A stretch of 64,000 nt of DNA from Cryptosporangium arvum DSM 44712 (GTDB lineage: Bacteria; Actinomycetota; Actinomycetes; Mycobacteriales; Cryptosporangiaceae), in NCBI RefSeq assembly GCF_000585375.1, contig NZ_KK073874.1:3658001-3722000 (forward strand), in the 5' to 3' direction. The notes under the pieces were generated by a model. The model did no database searches, was not told the origin of the DNA, and saw only the letters and a program-made list of their open reading frames with translations. Position numbers and translations under genes: made by a program. Positions 34,856 to 44,539 of this stretch are shown here, one piece after another; within the stretch, counting starts at the first letter, position 1; the number at the start of each line of letters is the position of its first letter.

Positions 34856-35610
34856 ATGACTACCACTCGCCACCGCGGCCTGACCGAACAAGCCGCCGAC
34901 GCCGCGGTCGACCAGGCCTGCCGGATGCTGCGGCTGCCCACCATCCGCACCGAGTTCCCCGACATCGCCGAAGCCGCGGCCCGCGAGCAGATGTCCTACC
35001 GGGCGTACCTCGCCGAACTGCTGATGGCCGAGTGCGACGACCGGGCCCGCCGACGCTCTGACCGCCGCATCAAAGCTGCCGCGTTCCCGCGCGAGAAATC
35101 GCTACGCACCTTCGACTACGACGCCAACCCGAACACCGATCCGGCGGTCATCCACACTCTCGCGGCCGGAGAGGTGACTCCGGGACCGGGAAGTCCCATC
35201 TGCTCATCGCGCTGGGCACCGAAGCGGCGTTGCAGGGACACCGCGTCCGCTACACCCTCGCGACGAAGCTGGTGAACGAGCTGGTCGAGGCCGCCGACGA
35301 GAAACACCTGGCCAAGACCATCGCCCGCTACGGCCGCGTCGACCTTTTATGCATCGACGAACTCGGCTACATGGAACTCGACCGGCGCGGCGCCGAACTG
35401 CTCTTCCAAGTCCTGACCGAACGGGAGGAGAAGAACTCCATTGCGATCGCCTCCAATGAGTCGTTCAGCGGCTGGACCAAGACCTTCACCGACCCGAGGC
35501 TCTGCGCCGCGATCGTCGACCGGCTCACCTTCGGCGGCAACATCATCGAAACCGGCACCGACTCCTACCGGCTCGCTCGAAGCAAAGCCCGTGCCGACTC
35601 GCCAGCCTGA
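34856..35610 (+). pseudogene. istB: istB ATPase of IS21 type, frameshifted at the P-loop
   Basis: It begins MTTTRHRGLTEQAADAAVDQ and runs to AKTL-like FPREKSLRTFDYDANPN. A deletion and frameshift fall just before the Walker A (GDSGTGKSHLLIA readable in another frame near 35172). From 35230 the frame continues GHRVRYTLATKLVNELVEAA, LLCIDELGYMEL and SFSGWTKTFTDP. The ATPase motif is therefore split and the gene is inactive. Confidence 0.8.
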
Positions 35611-35754
35611 GCTGGTCTCTAAGGGCGAGTCGCTGCTGGCACTCTGCGGTCTCCTGCCCTGGAATTAGTGTCATCAGCCTGACACGCATCAGCGTTCGCT
35701 GACCTCGGGCAGAGCTGTCGTTGCCGACCGGTGATCGGCTGCGAAGGGAGCACG

Positions 35755-36681
35755 GTGAGCGGAACGCTGAAGATCGACTGGCGAGACGGTGAGCACGGGA
35801 TTTGGGTGGTGCCGCGAGAGCCATGGACGCCTGCGCATACCCAGCGGTTCATCGAACTCGGCGCTGCCGGCCTGAGCCTCGGCGCTGCTGGATGGCGCGC
35901 CGCGACTCACGAGACCAGCGTCGCCTTTCTTCGCGACCTCGTCGGTTTGAGGCATCTGCTCGTGATGCCGATGGAGGGCGAGCACGATTGGTCGGTGCTC
36001 GGCGAGTTGCCCCACTTGGAGACCCTCTGGCTCGATATCCCCGGCCTGAAACCGATCCCAGATCTGGAGCGCCTGACCGCTATCCGCCGGCTGATCCTGG
36101 AATGGCATCCTGGGCAGGAACAGCTCTTGATGTCGATCCCGCCGCTGGCCGAGTTGGGAATCGTGCGGTGGGGATTGGCCGACCTCACAGCACTCACCAC
36201 CCACCTCACGACACTCCAGCAGCTGCACCTGACCTCCGCGCGGCGAATAACCAGCCTCGGAGACCTCGAACCAGCGACCACCCTGGAATCGTTGCGCCTG
36301 ACCTACTGCACGCGCCTGAACACCTTGGAACCACTCTCACAGCTGACCGGGCTGCGTCGTCTGGCCATCGATCGCTGCGGGAAACTCTCCGACTTCTCCG
36401 CGCTGGGCACTCTGCGCAACCTGCGCGCCCTCGAACTCGCCAACACCACGATCGACGACCTCGACGCCCTCCGCGGCCTACCCGACCTTGAGTATCTGTC
36501 CATCGACGGCAACGTCCGATCCGGCGACCTCTCGCCGCTCCTCGCCCTACCAGCGCTGCGCATCCTGTTCTTCCAGAACCGGAAGCACTACAGCCACCGC
36601 GTCACCGAGATCCAGGAAGCGCTCGGCCTCGACCCGGCCGCCTATCCCGAGCCCGGCCTTCGCTCCGAAGAAATCAAGTAG
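35755..36681 (+). CDS. Leucine-rich-repeat protein carried inside the IS21 element
   Basis: This 308-residue protein has an N-terminal cap with GIWVVPREPWTPAHT. About eight leucine-rich repeats follow (LPHLETLWLDIPGLKPIPDL; LTGLRRLAIDRCGKLSDFSA; LRNLRALELANTTIDDLDAL; LPDLEYLSIDG). There is no signal peptide or membrane span, so it is likely cytosolic and protein-binding. GTG 35755 follows AAGGGAG. It is undamaged although both transposition genes beside it are broken. Function is unknown. Confidence 0.82.
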   Translation: MSGTLKIDWRDGEHGIWVVPREPWTPAHTQRFIELGAAGLSLGAAGWRAATHETSVAFLRDLVGLRHLLVMPMEGEHDWSVLGELPHLETLWLDIPGLKPIPDLERLTAIRRLILEWHPGQEQLLMSIPPLAELGIVRWGLADLTALTTHLTTLQQLHLTSARRITSLGDLEPATTLESLRLTYCTRLNTLEPLSQLTGLRRLAIDRCGKLSDFSALGTLRNLRALELANTTIDDLDALRGLPDLEYLSIDGNVRSGDLSPLLALPALRILFFQNRKHYSHRVTEIQEALGLDPAAYPEPGLRSEEIK

Positions 36682-36813
36682 AGCCCCCGCCTCCAAGCAC
36701 CCTTAGCCGGCGGAACACCTCCACCGCGGCCGTCGACCGCGGTCAAATCTGACAAACACTCACCTGCCAACCGGCCCTCAACCGCGGTCACGACTGACGA
36801 ACAAACACGGTCA

Positions 36814-37757
36814 CCTCTGGCAAGCGAAATCATCGGAAAGAGGTCCTTGTCGACCAGGTAGCTGGTTCATGAAATCGGCAGCGGAGTTCATGAGGTCGTT
36901 GACACCGCCACCGGCTGCTTCTTGCCCGCTGTCGCGTTGTCGGGTGGCGTTGGCCTGCATCATCTGGACGACGTCCAGGACGGAGACGAACCCGGTGATC
37001 CCGTCGAAGGTCTCGTCCGTGACGAGGACTCCGAGCCGGTCACAGGCATCGAGCATCGCTTGACTCATCGGGTCGTGAGAGCTGCGGATGGCATTGAAGC
37101 CGGCGGCTTTCAAGAGCTCGACGCGTCGCTCTTCCGCCCGGGCGATCGTGGCCGAGCCCAGGAGGCCGTTGTCGTGGTGAACGCACGCCCCGCGCAGTTT
37201 GACGGTCTCGCCGTTGATGCGAAGGCCCTTGATGGGGTCGAGCTGTAGGGCACGGATGCCGAGGCTCGTCTCGTGACGGTCAAGGACGTCGGCGTCATCG
37301 CGGAGGACGGAACGCGCGGTGTAGAGAGACGGCGAGTCCGGGCTCCACAGCGAGGCGTCCGTGGGGTGGACTCCCTGGTTCCGTCGTGGGGGATGTGTGT
37401 CAGGCCGGACACGATCAGTCGGGTGTCGCGATAGATTCCGGCTCCGGTGTACCAGCGTGAATCGTCGTGAGACCGCGCATCGACGCGGATGGTGTTCTGA
37501 TCGCCGTGACGAAGGAACGGGCTCTGGTCGACCACGAAGGTGGCGTAGCCCGACGGGCGTTGCGCGGCGAAGGTTCCGTTCACGAACACCATGGCGTCGC
37601 GGTACACGCCTTGGAACTCCGGGCGCACGACCTTGTCGTGGTAGGCCTGCGGAACGTCGAAGGTCACCGACGCGGGGGAGCGCTCTGCAACTGTGCGTAG
37701 GGGCTGACCTTGGGTCGGACGGTCCACGAGTCGTTGAAGGAGGTGATGCTCACGTCG
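36814..37757 (-). pseudogene. GH2 beta-galactosidase, N-terminal fragment
   Basis: The minus strand begins VSITSFNDSWTVRPKVSPYA near 37757. It continues in other frames with FDVPQAYHDKVVRPEFQGVY, RWYTGAGIYRDTRLIVSGLT, DASLWSPDSPSLYTARSVLR, KLRGACVHHDNGLLGSATIA and AAGFNAIRSSHDPMS, then NDLMNSAADFMNQL. There are at least three frameshifts and two internal deletions, including loss of the acid/base region after VTDETFDG. It ends at the IS21 right terminus. Its other half is at 30683-31258. Confidence 0.78.
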
Positions 37758-38305
37758 CTGCTTCTGGTTTGCCCGGACGTGGACCGCGCCGGGGTGCTGG
37801 ATGTGGTTGGCGAGGGCCTATTCCTTGGGGTGGCGGCAGCGTAGTGGGGCGCCGGGATTTGCCGCTGGCGGCTTCGAAGGTCTCTGGGGTCACGATTGCG
37901 GGGTGGCTGGGTTCGGCTGAGCGCTTCCGCTCGTCTTGGGCGTTTCAGCGCATCCGGGTTTTGTGTCCGGGAGCACGTCTTCGACGCTGACCGGCGCCGG
38001 CACGCCGACCCGGCGAGGCGCATGTACACCGAGACGATTCTGGATCTGATCCTCGCCCGGCGTGCCGCAGCGTCGACGCTGCGTCCCGTGCGACGTGCGG
38101 CTATCAGCAGCACTACTGCCTGAGGGGTTCCTGAAGGGTTCCTGAGCGATCGATGGTGTACCGGTTCGGTTGCGGCATGCGTAGCGTGGCCGACGCCGAA
38201 CTGGCTTGGGGCCCGCCATACCTGGATGAATGCCCAATGCCCAGGTCTGTCGTGTCCAGAAACGCAGTGCTCCGCTCAGCTCGATAGAGGAATGATCGGG
38301 AATCC
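37758..38305. other. Stretch without a supported gene
   Basis: Short open frames exist on both strands, but none shows a recognisable domain, a good ribosome site or consistent codon use. The 38150-38300 part is less GC-rich and probably holds the promoter of the peptidoglycan-binding protein at 38306. Confidence 0.5.
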
Positions 38306-38761
38306 GTGCGAAAGGTTCGACGCCTCATGAAACGAATTGCTTTCAGGAAAACCGTCATCACGTCGACCGTCGCGCTGGCTATTGCCGGTGGCATGGTCGG
38401 TGTCGCCCAGCCGGCGTACGCCGCACCGGATTGCAGCACGACGGTCAACGTGCATGTCCCGCAATATCCCGTCCACAAGGTGGTTCCGGCTACCGGCAGC
38501 GGCAGCGTCGATTGCGAGCTGGGCTACGGCAACCAGAGTTCCGCCGTGCGCGCTCTGCAGGTGTCGCTCAACTACTGCCACGGGGCGGGCCTGGACACCG
38601 ACGGGATGTACGGACCCGCCACGAGGAACGCGGTCCGCAACGTCCAGCGCGCGAAGGGCATCCCGGTCGATGGCCGCTACGGCCCGCAGACCCGCAACGC
38701 GATGAACCACGCGTACTTCTGGGATGCCGGCGGATTCCAAAACTGTGGCCCTTACGCCTGA
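38306..38761 (+). CDS. Secreted peptidoglycan-binding-like protein
   Basis: A 151-residue protein with a signal peptide (basic start, VITSTVALAIAGGMVGVAQP, cleavage after AYA). A PG_binding_1-type domain follows: SSAVRALQVSLNYCHG, then DGMYGPATRNAVRNVQ and GIPVDGRYGPQTRNAM. Four cysteines could form disulphides outside the cell. Start may be GTG 38306 or ATG 38327; the signal peptide works with either. It stands alone, with no catalytic domain. Confidence 0.8.
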   Translation: MRKVRRLMKRIAFRKTVITSTVALAIAGGMVGVAQPAYAAPDCSTTVNVHVPQYPVHKVVPATGSGSVDCELGYGNQSSAVRALQVSLNYCHGAGLDTDGMYGPATRNAVRNVQRAKGIPVDGRYGPQTRNAMNHAYFWDAGGFQNCGPYA

Positions 38762-38879
38762 GGTCGGCCGGGGAGGATGAGGGGCTGGACGGCGTTGACG
38801 AGGCGGGTGGCCTGGTTGGGGCCGGTACTTGCCGCGTGGGCGGAACCCGGCTGCGCGAGCTCGTCGGCTGGGACGTCAG

Positions 38880-39195
38880 CGCGTCGCGATGACCATTCGG
38901 TAGCGGGCGGGGCCCGTCGGCGTAGCGCTTCACCGGTTCGGACAGGTCGTCGTATGCCGCTTGGAGGTCGGCCCAGAGCGTATGACCGCCGATTTCCGGC
39001 ACCGCCTGGTACGTGAGCGATTCGATGCTGAACGGCGGGTTCCGCCACACCCCGCCGACGTGCCAGGCACTCGCCTTGCCGGTGCGCTGCACGTCGTAGG
39101 GGTAGGAGAAGCGGTTGCCGTCATCGCGGATCGCGGTCGGGTGGTCGAAGGGCTCACCGAAGATGCGGGTGGCCGCGACGTGCTGGGTCGATCAC
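38880..39195 (-). pseudogene. TauD/TfdA-type dioxygenase fragment
   Basis: The minus strand reads ATRIFGEPFDHPTAI, then KASAWHVGGVWRNPPFSIES and VPEIGGHTLWADLQAAYDDL, SEPVKRYADG. These match the HxD-containing segment of Fe(II)/2-oxoglutarate dioxygenases (WHxDxTxxxxPP, VPxxGGDTLWADM), but the Asp of HxD is Gly here. Both ends are lost. It lies just downstream of the ABC importer operon, perhaps a former member. Confidence 0.6.
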
Positions 39196-39232
39196 CTCCA
39201 GCAAACAGCATTCTCGACTTTTCCGATAGGGA

Positions 39233-40828
39233 TTAGTCAATATTGATCAGGGTGCGTCGCCGTAGTTCGCGGCGGCGTCTGGCTTCGACCGGGTCGGTCA
39301 CCGGCATGGCCGCCAGCAGGGCGCGCGTGTAGTCGTGCTCGGGAGCGGTGTAGACGCGTTCGGCGTCGCCGAGCTCGACGATCCGGCCGGCGTGCATCAC
39401 GGCGATGCGGTCGGCGACCCGGCGGACGACCGCGAGGTCGTGGGAGACGAAGACGAGCGTCAACCCGTCTTCGCGACGGATGTCGTTCAGCAGGGCGAGA
39501 ACCTGGGCCTGGGTGGTGACGTCCAGTGAGGAGACCGGTTCGTCGCAGAGGATCAGCCGGGGGTGCGGGGCCAGCGCGCGGGCGATGCCGACGCGTTGGC
39601 GCATGCCGCCGGATAGTTCGTGCGGGTAGCGGTCGTAGGCGGCCGCGGTGAGACCCACGCGTTCGAGGAGGTAGTCGACACGCTCGCGCGCGTTGGCCGC
39701 CTTGATCAGGCGGAGGGGTTCGGTGATGCTGTCGCCGATGGTGCGCCGCGGATTGAGGGAGGACAGCGAGTCCTGGAACACCATCTGGATCGCGCCGGGA
39801 GGCCCGTCGAAGCTGCGCGTGCCGTCGGTCGGGGACACGAGCCCGGCCATGATCCGGGCGAGCGTGGACTTGCCCGTGCCGCTCTCGCCGACCAGCCCGA
39901 GCGTCTCACCCTCGTGGACGTCCAGCGTCACGTCGTCGACCGCACGCATTCCCTCCACCCTACGGAGGCCCCGCCGAGGCAGCGGATAGACCTTCGTGAC
40001 GCCCTCGAGCCGCATCAGCGCGCGGCCGCCCTGTTCGTTCGCGTTCCGGGGGCCCCCGTCCGCGGTGGAAGGGACCGCGGCGACCAGTTCGCGGGTATAG
40101 GGGGCGGTGGGGCGGACCAGTACCTCGTCGACCGGGCCCTGTTCGACCTCGCAGCCGGCGCGCATGACGACGACCTCGTCGGCGGAGCCCGCCACCACGC
40201 CCAGATCGTGGCTGATCAGGACGAGCGCCGCTGACGTCGTCGCACGCACTTCGTCGAGCAGATCGAGGATCTGTGCCTGGACGGTGACGTCGAGCGCGGT
40301 CGTCGGTTCGTCGGCGACGATCAGCCGGGGCCGGCACGCCAGCGCCATCGCGATCAGCGCCCGCTGGCGCATCCCCCCGGAGAACTCGTGGGGGTGGGCC
40401 CGGGCCCGGCGCGCCGCGTCGGGGATGTGCACCTGGTCGAGCACCTCGACCGCCCGGGCCCGCGCCTGTTTCGCCGACGCCCCGGTGTGCAGCCGGTACA
40501 CCTCGGCGATCTGGTGCCCGACCGAGTGGAACGGGCTCAGCGCGGACAGCGGGTCCTGGAAGACCATCGCGATCTCGGCGCCGCGCAGCGCCCGGAGCGT
40601 CGAGGGGTCGGCGGCCACCAGATCGACGTCCCGGTAGACGATTCGACCGGTCACCCGGGCGTCGGTGTGCAGCCCGAGCAGAGCGAGCGCGGTGGCGCTC
40701 TTCCCCGACCCGGACTCCCCGACGATCCCGAGGGCCGCGCCGGGTTCCAGCGTGAACGACAGATCGTCCACGGCGTGGGTCGCGCCGAAGCGGATCGACA
40801 GGTTCTCCACCGTCAGTAGCGCGGTCAT
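39233..40828 (-). CDS. ABC importer ATPase, fused DppD-DppF type
   Basis: This 531-residue protein has two ABC modules. The first has Walker A GESGSGKSATALAL, signature EFSGGMRQRALIA and Walker B RLIVADEPTTALDV. The second has GESGTGKSTLARIM, ELSGGMRQRVGIA and RLILCDEPVSSLDV. Both carry the oligopeptide-type C-terminal extension. It powers peptide or nickel-type uptake through the permeases encoded upstream. The ATG overlaps the permease stop by 4 bases. It is the last gene of the operon. Confidence 0.93.
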   Translation of the reverse strand: MTALLTVENLSIRFGATHAVDDLSFTLEPGAALGIVGESGSGKSATALALLGLHTDARVTGRIVYRDVDLVAADPSTLRALRGAEIAMVFQDPLSALSPFHSVGHQIAEVYRLHTGASAKQARARAVEVLDQVHIPDAARRARAHPHEFSGGMRQRALIAMALACRPRLIVADEPTTALDVTVQAQILDLLDEVRATTSAALVLISHDLGVVAGSADEVVVMRAGCEVEQGPVDEVLVRPTAPYTRELVAAVPSTADGGPRNANEQGGRALMRLEGVTKVYPLPRRGLRRVEGMRAVDDVTLDVHEGETLGLVGESGTGKSTLARIMAGLVSPTDGTRSFDGPPGAIQMVFQDSLSSLNPRRTIGDSITEPLRLIKAANARERVDYLLERVGLTAAAYDRYPHELSGGMRQRVGIARALAPHPRLILCDEPVSSLDVTTQAQVLALLNDIRREDGLTLVFVSHDLAVVRRVADRIAVMHAGRIVELGDAERVYTAPEHDYTRALLAAMPVTDPVEARRRRELRRRTLINID

Positions 40829-41814
40829 CGCAGTTCCACCCGGGGGTCGACGGCGGCGAGCAGCATCTCGGCGACCGTGTTGCCGATGATCACGACGCCG
40901 CCGGCGACCAGCGTGACGCCGACGACGACCGGCAGGTCGATCGTGGTCACTGCTCCCACCAGCAGCTGGCCGATCCCGGGCAGGCCGAACATCGTCTCGG
41001 TGAGCACGGCGTTCGTCATCATCTGGGCGAGGTCGATCGCGGTCAGCGTCGTCAGGGGAATGAGCGCGCTGCGCAGGGCCCGGGTGCGCAGGATGCGGCG
41101 CTCGGACAGGCCGTAGGCCCGTGCGGTACGCACGAAGTCCTCGGCCAGCGCGCCTTCCACCCCGGCCTGGGTGAGCCGGGCGTACCCTGCCGACTGGATC
41201 AGCGCGAGCGCGATCCAGGGCAGGATCAGGTTCTGCGCCCACTGCGCCGGGTCATCCGTCAGCGGCACATAGGACGGGAACGGCAACCACTGCAGCCGGA
41301 CGCAGAACAGCAACAGCAGCGCCAAGCCCCAGAGGAACACCGGCACCGCGAAGCCGACGAGCACGAAGCCATTGACCGCGCGGCGCAGGAACTGGAACCG
41401 GCCCCGGCCGGACAGCAACCCGGCGCCCACCCCGAGGATCAGAGCCAGGATCTCCGCGCCCAGTGCCAGCGAAGCCGAGACCGGCAACCGTTCGGTGATC
41501 ATCGAGGACACGGGCTGATCGGTCTCGAACGAGTACCCGAGGCACGGCGCCCCGCAGTGCCGTACGTCAGGTCCGGACGAGTAGTCCCGTCCGACGAAGA
41601 CGCCCCGGAGGAAGTGCGCGTACTGCACGGGAACGGGGTCGTCGAGCCCCATCGCGGTGTGCACCTCGGCCAGCCGCTCGGGCGTGCAGCCCTTGCCGCA
41701 GGCGAGCGCGGCCGGGTCCCGCGGTGCGAGATAGAACAACGCGAACACGATGATCGACAGGCCGAGCAGCACCAGCGCGCCACTGGTGATCCGCCGGGCG
41801 AGGTAGCCGGTCAT
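40825..41814 (-). CDS. ABC importer permease, DppB type
   Basis: This 329-residue membrane protein has six spans. It begins MTGYLARRITSGALVLLGLS (typical DppB start), has a long extracytoplasmic loop with two cysteine pairs (CGKGC; HCGAPCLGY), and the EAA-type loop VRTARAYGLSERRILRTRAL. It forms the channel with the DppC-type partner. Its start overlaps the partner's stop by 4 bases. Confidence 0.92.
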   Translation of the reverse strand: MTGYLARRITSGALVLLGLSIIVFALFYLAPRDPAALACGKGCTPERLAEVHTAMGLDDPVPVQYAHFLRGVFVGRDYSSGPDVRHCGAPCLGYSFETDQPVSSMITERLPVSASLALGAEILALILGVGAGLLSGRGRFQFLRRAVNGFVLVGFAVPVFLWGLALLLLFCVRLQWLPFPSYVPLTDDPAQWAQNLILPWIALALIQSAGYARLTQAGVEGALAEDFVRTARAYGLSERRILRTRALRSALIPLTTLTAIDLAQMMTNAVLTETMFGLPGIGQLLVGAVTTIDLPVVVGVTLVAGGVVIIGNTVAEMLLAAVDPRVELR

Positions 41815-42743
41815 CGTGCCGACCGGGGGTCGAGCGCGCGCCGCAGGCTGGTCGCGGCGAGCGTGAACGCGAGCAGCGTCAGGAACAGGAGGCCGCCGGG
41901 CACGATCACGTACATCGGGTCCGAGCGGAACCACGTCGTCGCGGACGACAGCATCTGGCCCCACGACGCGGTCGGCGGCCGGACCCCGACGCCGAGGAAC
42001 GACAGCGCGGCCTCCGCGATCATGTTCTGCGGCACCAGCAGAGCCGCGTAGGCCAGCACCGGCGCGGCCAGGCCGGGCAGGATCTCGCGGCGCGCGATCC
42101 GGGCCCGGCCTGCCCCGGCCAGGCGCGCGGCCGCCACGTAGTCCCTGGTGCGCAGCGAGACCGTCTCGGCGCGGGTGATCCGTGCGGTGCCGCCCCAGCC
42201 CAGGAACCCGATGACGAGGGTCAGCAGCAGCGGCCGCGGCCACGAGTCCGGGACGATCGCCAGCAGCGCCACGGCGAGCACCAGGGACGGGAACGCGATC
42301 GCCAGGTCGGCGAAGCGACCCAGCACGGCGTCGGCGATCCGGCCGCCGAGCCCGGCGGCGAGCCCGACCGTCACGCCGATCAGCACCTCGACGAGCGTGG
42401 CGGCGACACCGACGCCGAGCGACACGCGTGCGCCGTAGAGCACCCGCACGAACAGGTCACGCCCGGTGCCGGGCTCGACGCCAAGCCAGTGCGTCCCGTC
42501 GATCCCGCCGAGTGGCCCGATCGGCACCCCGCCGCGCGCGGAGTCGAGCAGGTCGTCGTGGAACGTGGTGGGATCTTGGCCCTCCCAGGCCGCGAGCAGG
42601 GGAGCGGCCAGCGCGAGCAGCGTCATCACGACCGCGATCGCGGCGCCGGTGACGAACGCCGGGTCGCGCGCCAACCGGTGCCACACCGAGCGTGCCCGCA
42701 GCGGCGCCGGATCCAGCGCGTCGGCCGGCTCGAGAACCGTCAC
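41811..42743 (-). CDS. ABC importer permease, DppC type
   Basis: This 310-residue permease has the DppC N-terminal span (VTGAAIAVVMTLLALAAPLL), the HWLGVEPGTGRDLFVRVLYG segment and the EAA loop (RDYVAAARLAGAGRARIARR). About six spans in all. GTG 42743 was chosen because it overlaps the stop of the binding-protein gene (GTGA). The frame is open upstream only within that gene. Confidence 0.92.
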   Translation of the reverse strand: MTVLEPADALDPAPLRARSVWHRLARDPAFVTGAAIAVVMTLLALAAPLLAAWEGQDPTTFHDDLLDSARGGVPIGPLGGIDGTHWLGVEPGTGRDLFVRVLYGARVSLGVGVAATLVEVLIGVTVGLAAGLGGRIADAVLGRFADLAIAFPSLVLAVALLAIVPDSWPRPLLLTLVIGFLGWGGTARITRAETVSLRTRDYVAAARLAGAGRARIARREILPGLAAPVLAYAALLVPQNMIAEAALSFLGVGVRPPTASWGQMLSSATTWFRSDPMYVIVPGGLLFLTLLAFTLAATSLRRALDPRSAR

Positions 42744-44434
42744 TTCACCGAAACGCGAGCGAGGTCGTACTGGCCGCGCCACCCGTCGGGCACCGCGTTC
42801 TTCACCCCCTTGCCGAACAGGTAGGTGTCCTTCTCGTGGGTGAGCGGCACGTAGAGCGCGAGCTTGCCGAGCTTGGCGTCGAGGGCGCCCCACCGTTTCG
42901 CGGCCGCGGCCGGGTCGGTGAGCGCGTTGATCGCGTCGATCTCGGCGTTGACGGCGTCGTCGTCGTACTGGGCGAGGTTGAAGTTTCCGCCGCCCTTGAT
43001 GATCTGGCGGCCGTCGAAGATCGGGATCAGGAACGGGCCGCCGGAGGGCCAGTCCGCGCCCCAGCTGTTCAGTGAGAGCGCCGGCTGCGTGGCGGGTTTG
43101 CCGACGACTTCGCGGTAGGACGCGGAGTCGATCGCCTTCGGCCGCACGGTGATGCCGGCCTGCTTGAGGGCCTCCTGGACCGCGGCCGCCACCTTGGGGC
43201 CGAGACCGTTGGAGTCGTCGTTCTCGTAGGCGAAGTCGACGGTGAGGCCGTTGGGGTAACCGGCCTCGGCCAGTCGTTTCTTCGCCGCCGCCGGATCGCC
43301 GGATTTGCCGGCCGGGAAGTAGTCGTAGGCTTGGTAGCCCAAGGCCTCCTGCGGCGGGAGGAACGTGGTGGAAGGCCCGGCGGACGCGGTGCCGCCCAAC
43401 GCGTTGACCACCGAGGTGCGATTCACGGCGTGCGAGACCGCCTCCCGTACACGCACGTCGTCGAACGGCGTCTTGGTGGTGTCGAACGCCAGGTACGTGG
43501 TCGACGGGAACTCGCCGCGAGCCACCCGCTTGTCGAGCTCGCTGCCGGTGCCCAGCTGGGCGAGCTGGTCCGGCCCGATGATGCCGTCAGTCGTCACCGC
43601 GTACCGGTCCTTGCCCGAGCCGGTGGCGATCCGCTGGTTGATCACGGCGGAGTTCAGCCCCGCCGTGACGTCGATCTGGTCGGGGCAGGCGTAGCGCAGT
43701 TCGTCGGACTTCTGGTCCCACGCGGTGTTGCGCACCAGTGCCAGGTGCTTGCCCTTGTCGTACGAGGCGATCTTGTACGGCCCGCTGGACACCGGCTTGT
43801 TGCCGTAGTCGACCCCGTTGTCCTTCGCCTTCGGCACCGGGGCGAACTGCGTGGCGGTGGCCAGATAGGGGAAATCGCCTTCAGGTTTGCGCAGTCTGAA
43901 GACGATCGTCTTGTCGTCCGGCGTCTCGATGGACTTGAGGCCGGCCGGCTGTTTGTACGGGCCCTGGTAGTCGGCCGCGCCGATCAGCCAGTCACGCAGG
44001 TAGGGCGCGCCGCCGGGCAACTCCGGGGCGAAGGAGCGCTCGATGCCGTACTTGACGTCAGCCGCCGTGATCGGGGTGCCGTCTTCGAAGTAGATGTCGT
44101 CGCGCAGGTGGTAGGTCCACGACTTCGCACCGTCGGTGGAGGTACCCAGATCGGTGGCCAGGTCGGGTGCCGGCTTGGTGCCGGCCTGGCCGGGCTGCCG
44201 GTTGCGGGTGGTCAGCGTGCGGAACAGCAGCGAGGGAACGTTGCCGCCGCCGGAGGTGTAGAGGCGCGCCGGGTCGAGCTGGGAAATCCCGCCCTGGTTG
44301 AGCACGACGAGCGTGCCGCCCCGGCAGTTCTCGGGGTCGAACGCGGTCGACGAGCCGCCGCTGTCGTTGTCGCAGGCAGCCAGCGTCGCGGAGCCCAGGG
44401 TGAGGGCGAGCGCGACGGCCAGGGATTTACGCAT
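42740..44434 (-). CDS. ABC importer substrate-binding lipoprotein (family 5)
   Basis: This 564-residue extracellular solute-binding protein has a lipobox (LGSATLAACDND, Cys20) and family-5 blocks (ISQLDPARLYTSGGGNVPSL; WTYHLRDDIYFEDGTPITAA; YFPAGKSGDPAAAKKRLAEA). It captures peptides or similar solutes outside the membrane. ATG 44434 follows GAAGGAT. It is the first gene of the four-gene importer operon; the promoter should lie in 44435-44510. Confidence 0.93.
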   Translation of the reverse strand: MRKSLAVALALTLGSATLAACDNDSGGSSTAFDPENCRGGTLVVLNQGGISQLDPARLYTSGGGNVPSLLFRTLTTRNRQPGQAGTKPAPDLATDLGTSTDGAKSWTYHLRDDIYFEDGTPITAADVKYGIERSFAPELPGGAPYLRDWLIGAADYQGPYKQPAGLKSIETPDDKTIVFRLRKPEGDFPYLATATQFAPVPKAKDNGVDYGNKPVSSGPYKIASYDKGKHLALVRNTAWDQKSDELRYACPDQIDVTAGLNSAVINQRIATGSGKDRYAVTTDGIIGPDQLAQLGTGSELDKRVARGEFPSTTYLAFDTTKTPFDDVRVREAVSHAVNRTSVVNALGGTASAGPSTTFLPPQEALGYQAYDYFPAGKSGDPAAAKKRLAEAGYPNGLTVDFAYENDDSNGLGPKVAAAVQEALKQAGITVRPKAIDSASYREVVGKPATQPALSLNSWGADWPSGGPFLIPIFDGRQIIKGGGNFNLAQYDDDAVNAEIDAINALTDPAAAAKRWGALDAKLGKLALYVPLTHEKDTYLFGKGVKNAVPDGWRGQYDLARVSVK

Positions 44435-44539
44435 ACCGATCCTTCGTGGGGTCAGCTAGGTCGTACTAATCCGATCTGCTCGGTAGGTTAGAGGGTCGAG
44501 TCGAATATGGACAATGGGGGTGACCGATCCGGTGCGGGC

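Larger units (their letters stand above)
33253..36813. mobile_element. IS21-type element with LRR passenger gene, 3,561 bp, inactive
   Basis: Left end TGACCGCGTTTGTTCGTGAG (33253 onward) and inverted right end TGACCGTGTTTGTTCGTCAG (from 36813) match at most positions over about 32 bases. Further inner copies of TGACCGCGG lie on both sides, the multiple terminal repeats usual in IS21. Inside are decayed istA and istB and an intact LRR gene, making it about 1 kb longer than a typical IS21. No clear target duplication remains. Confidence 0.8.
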
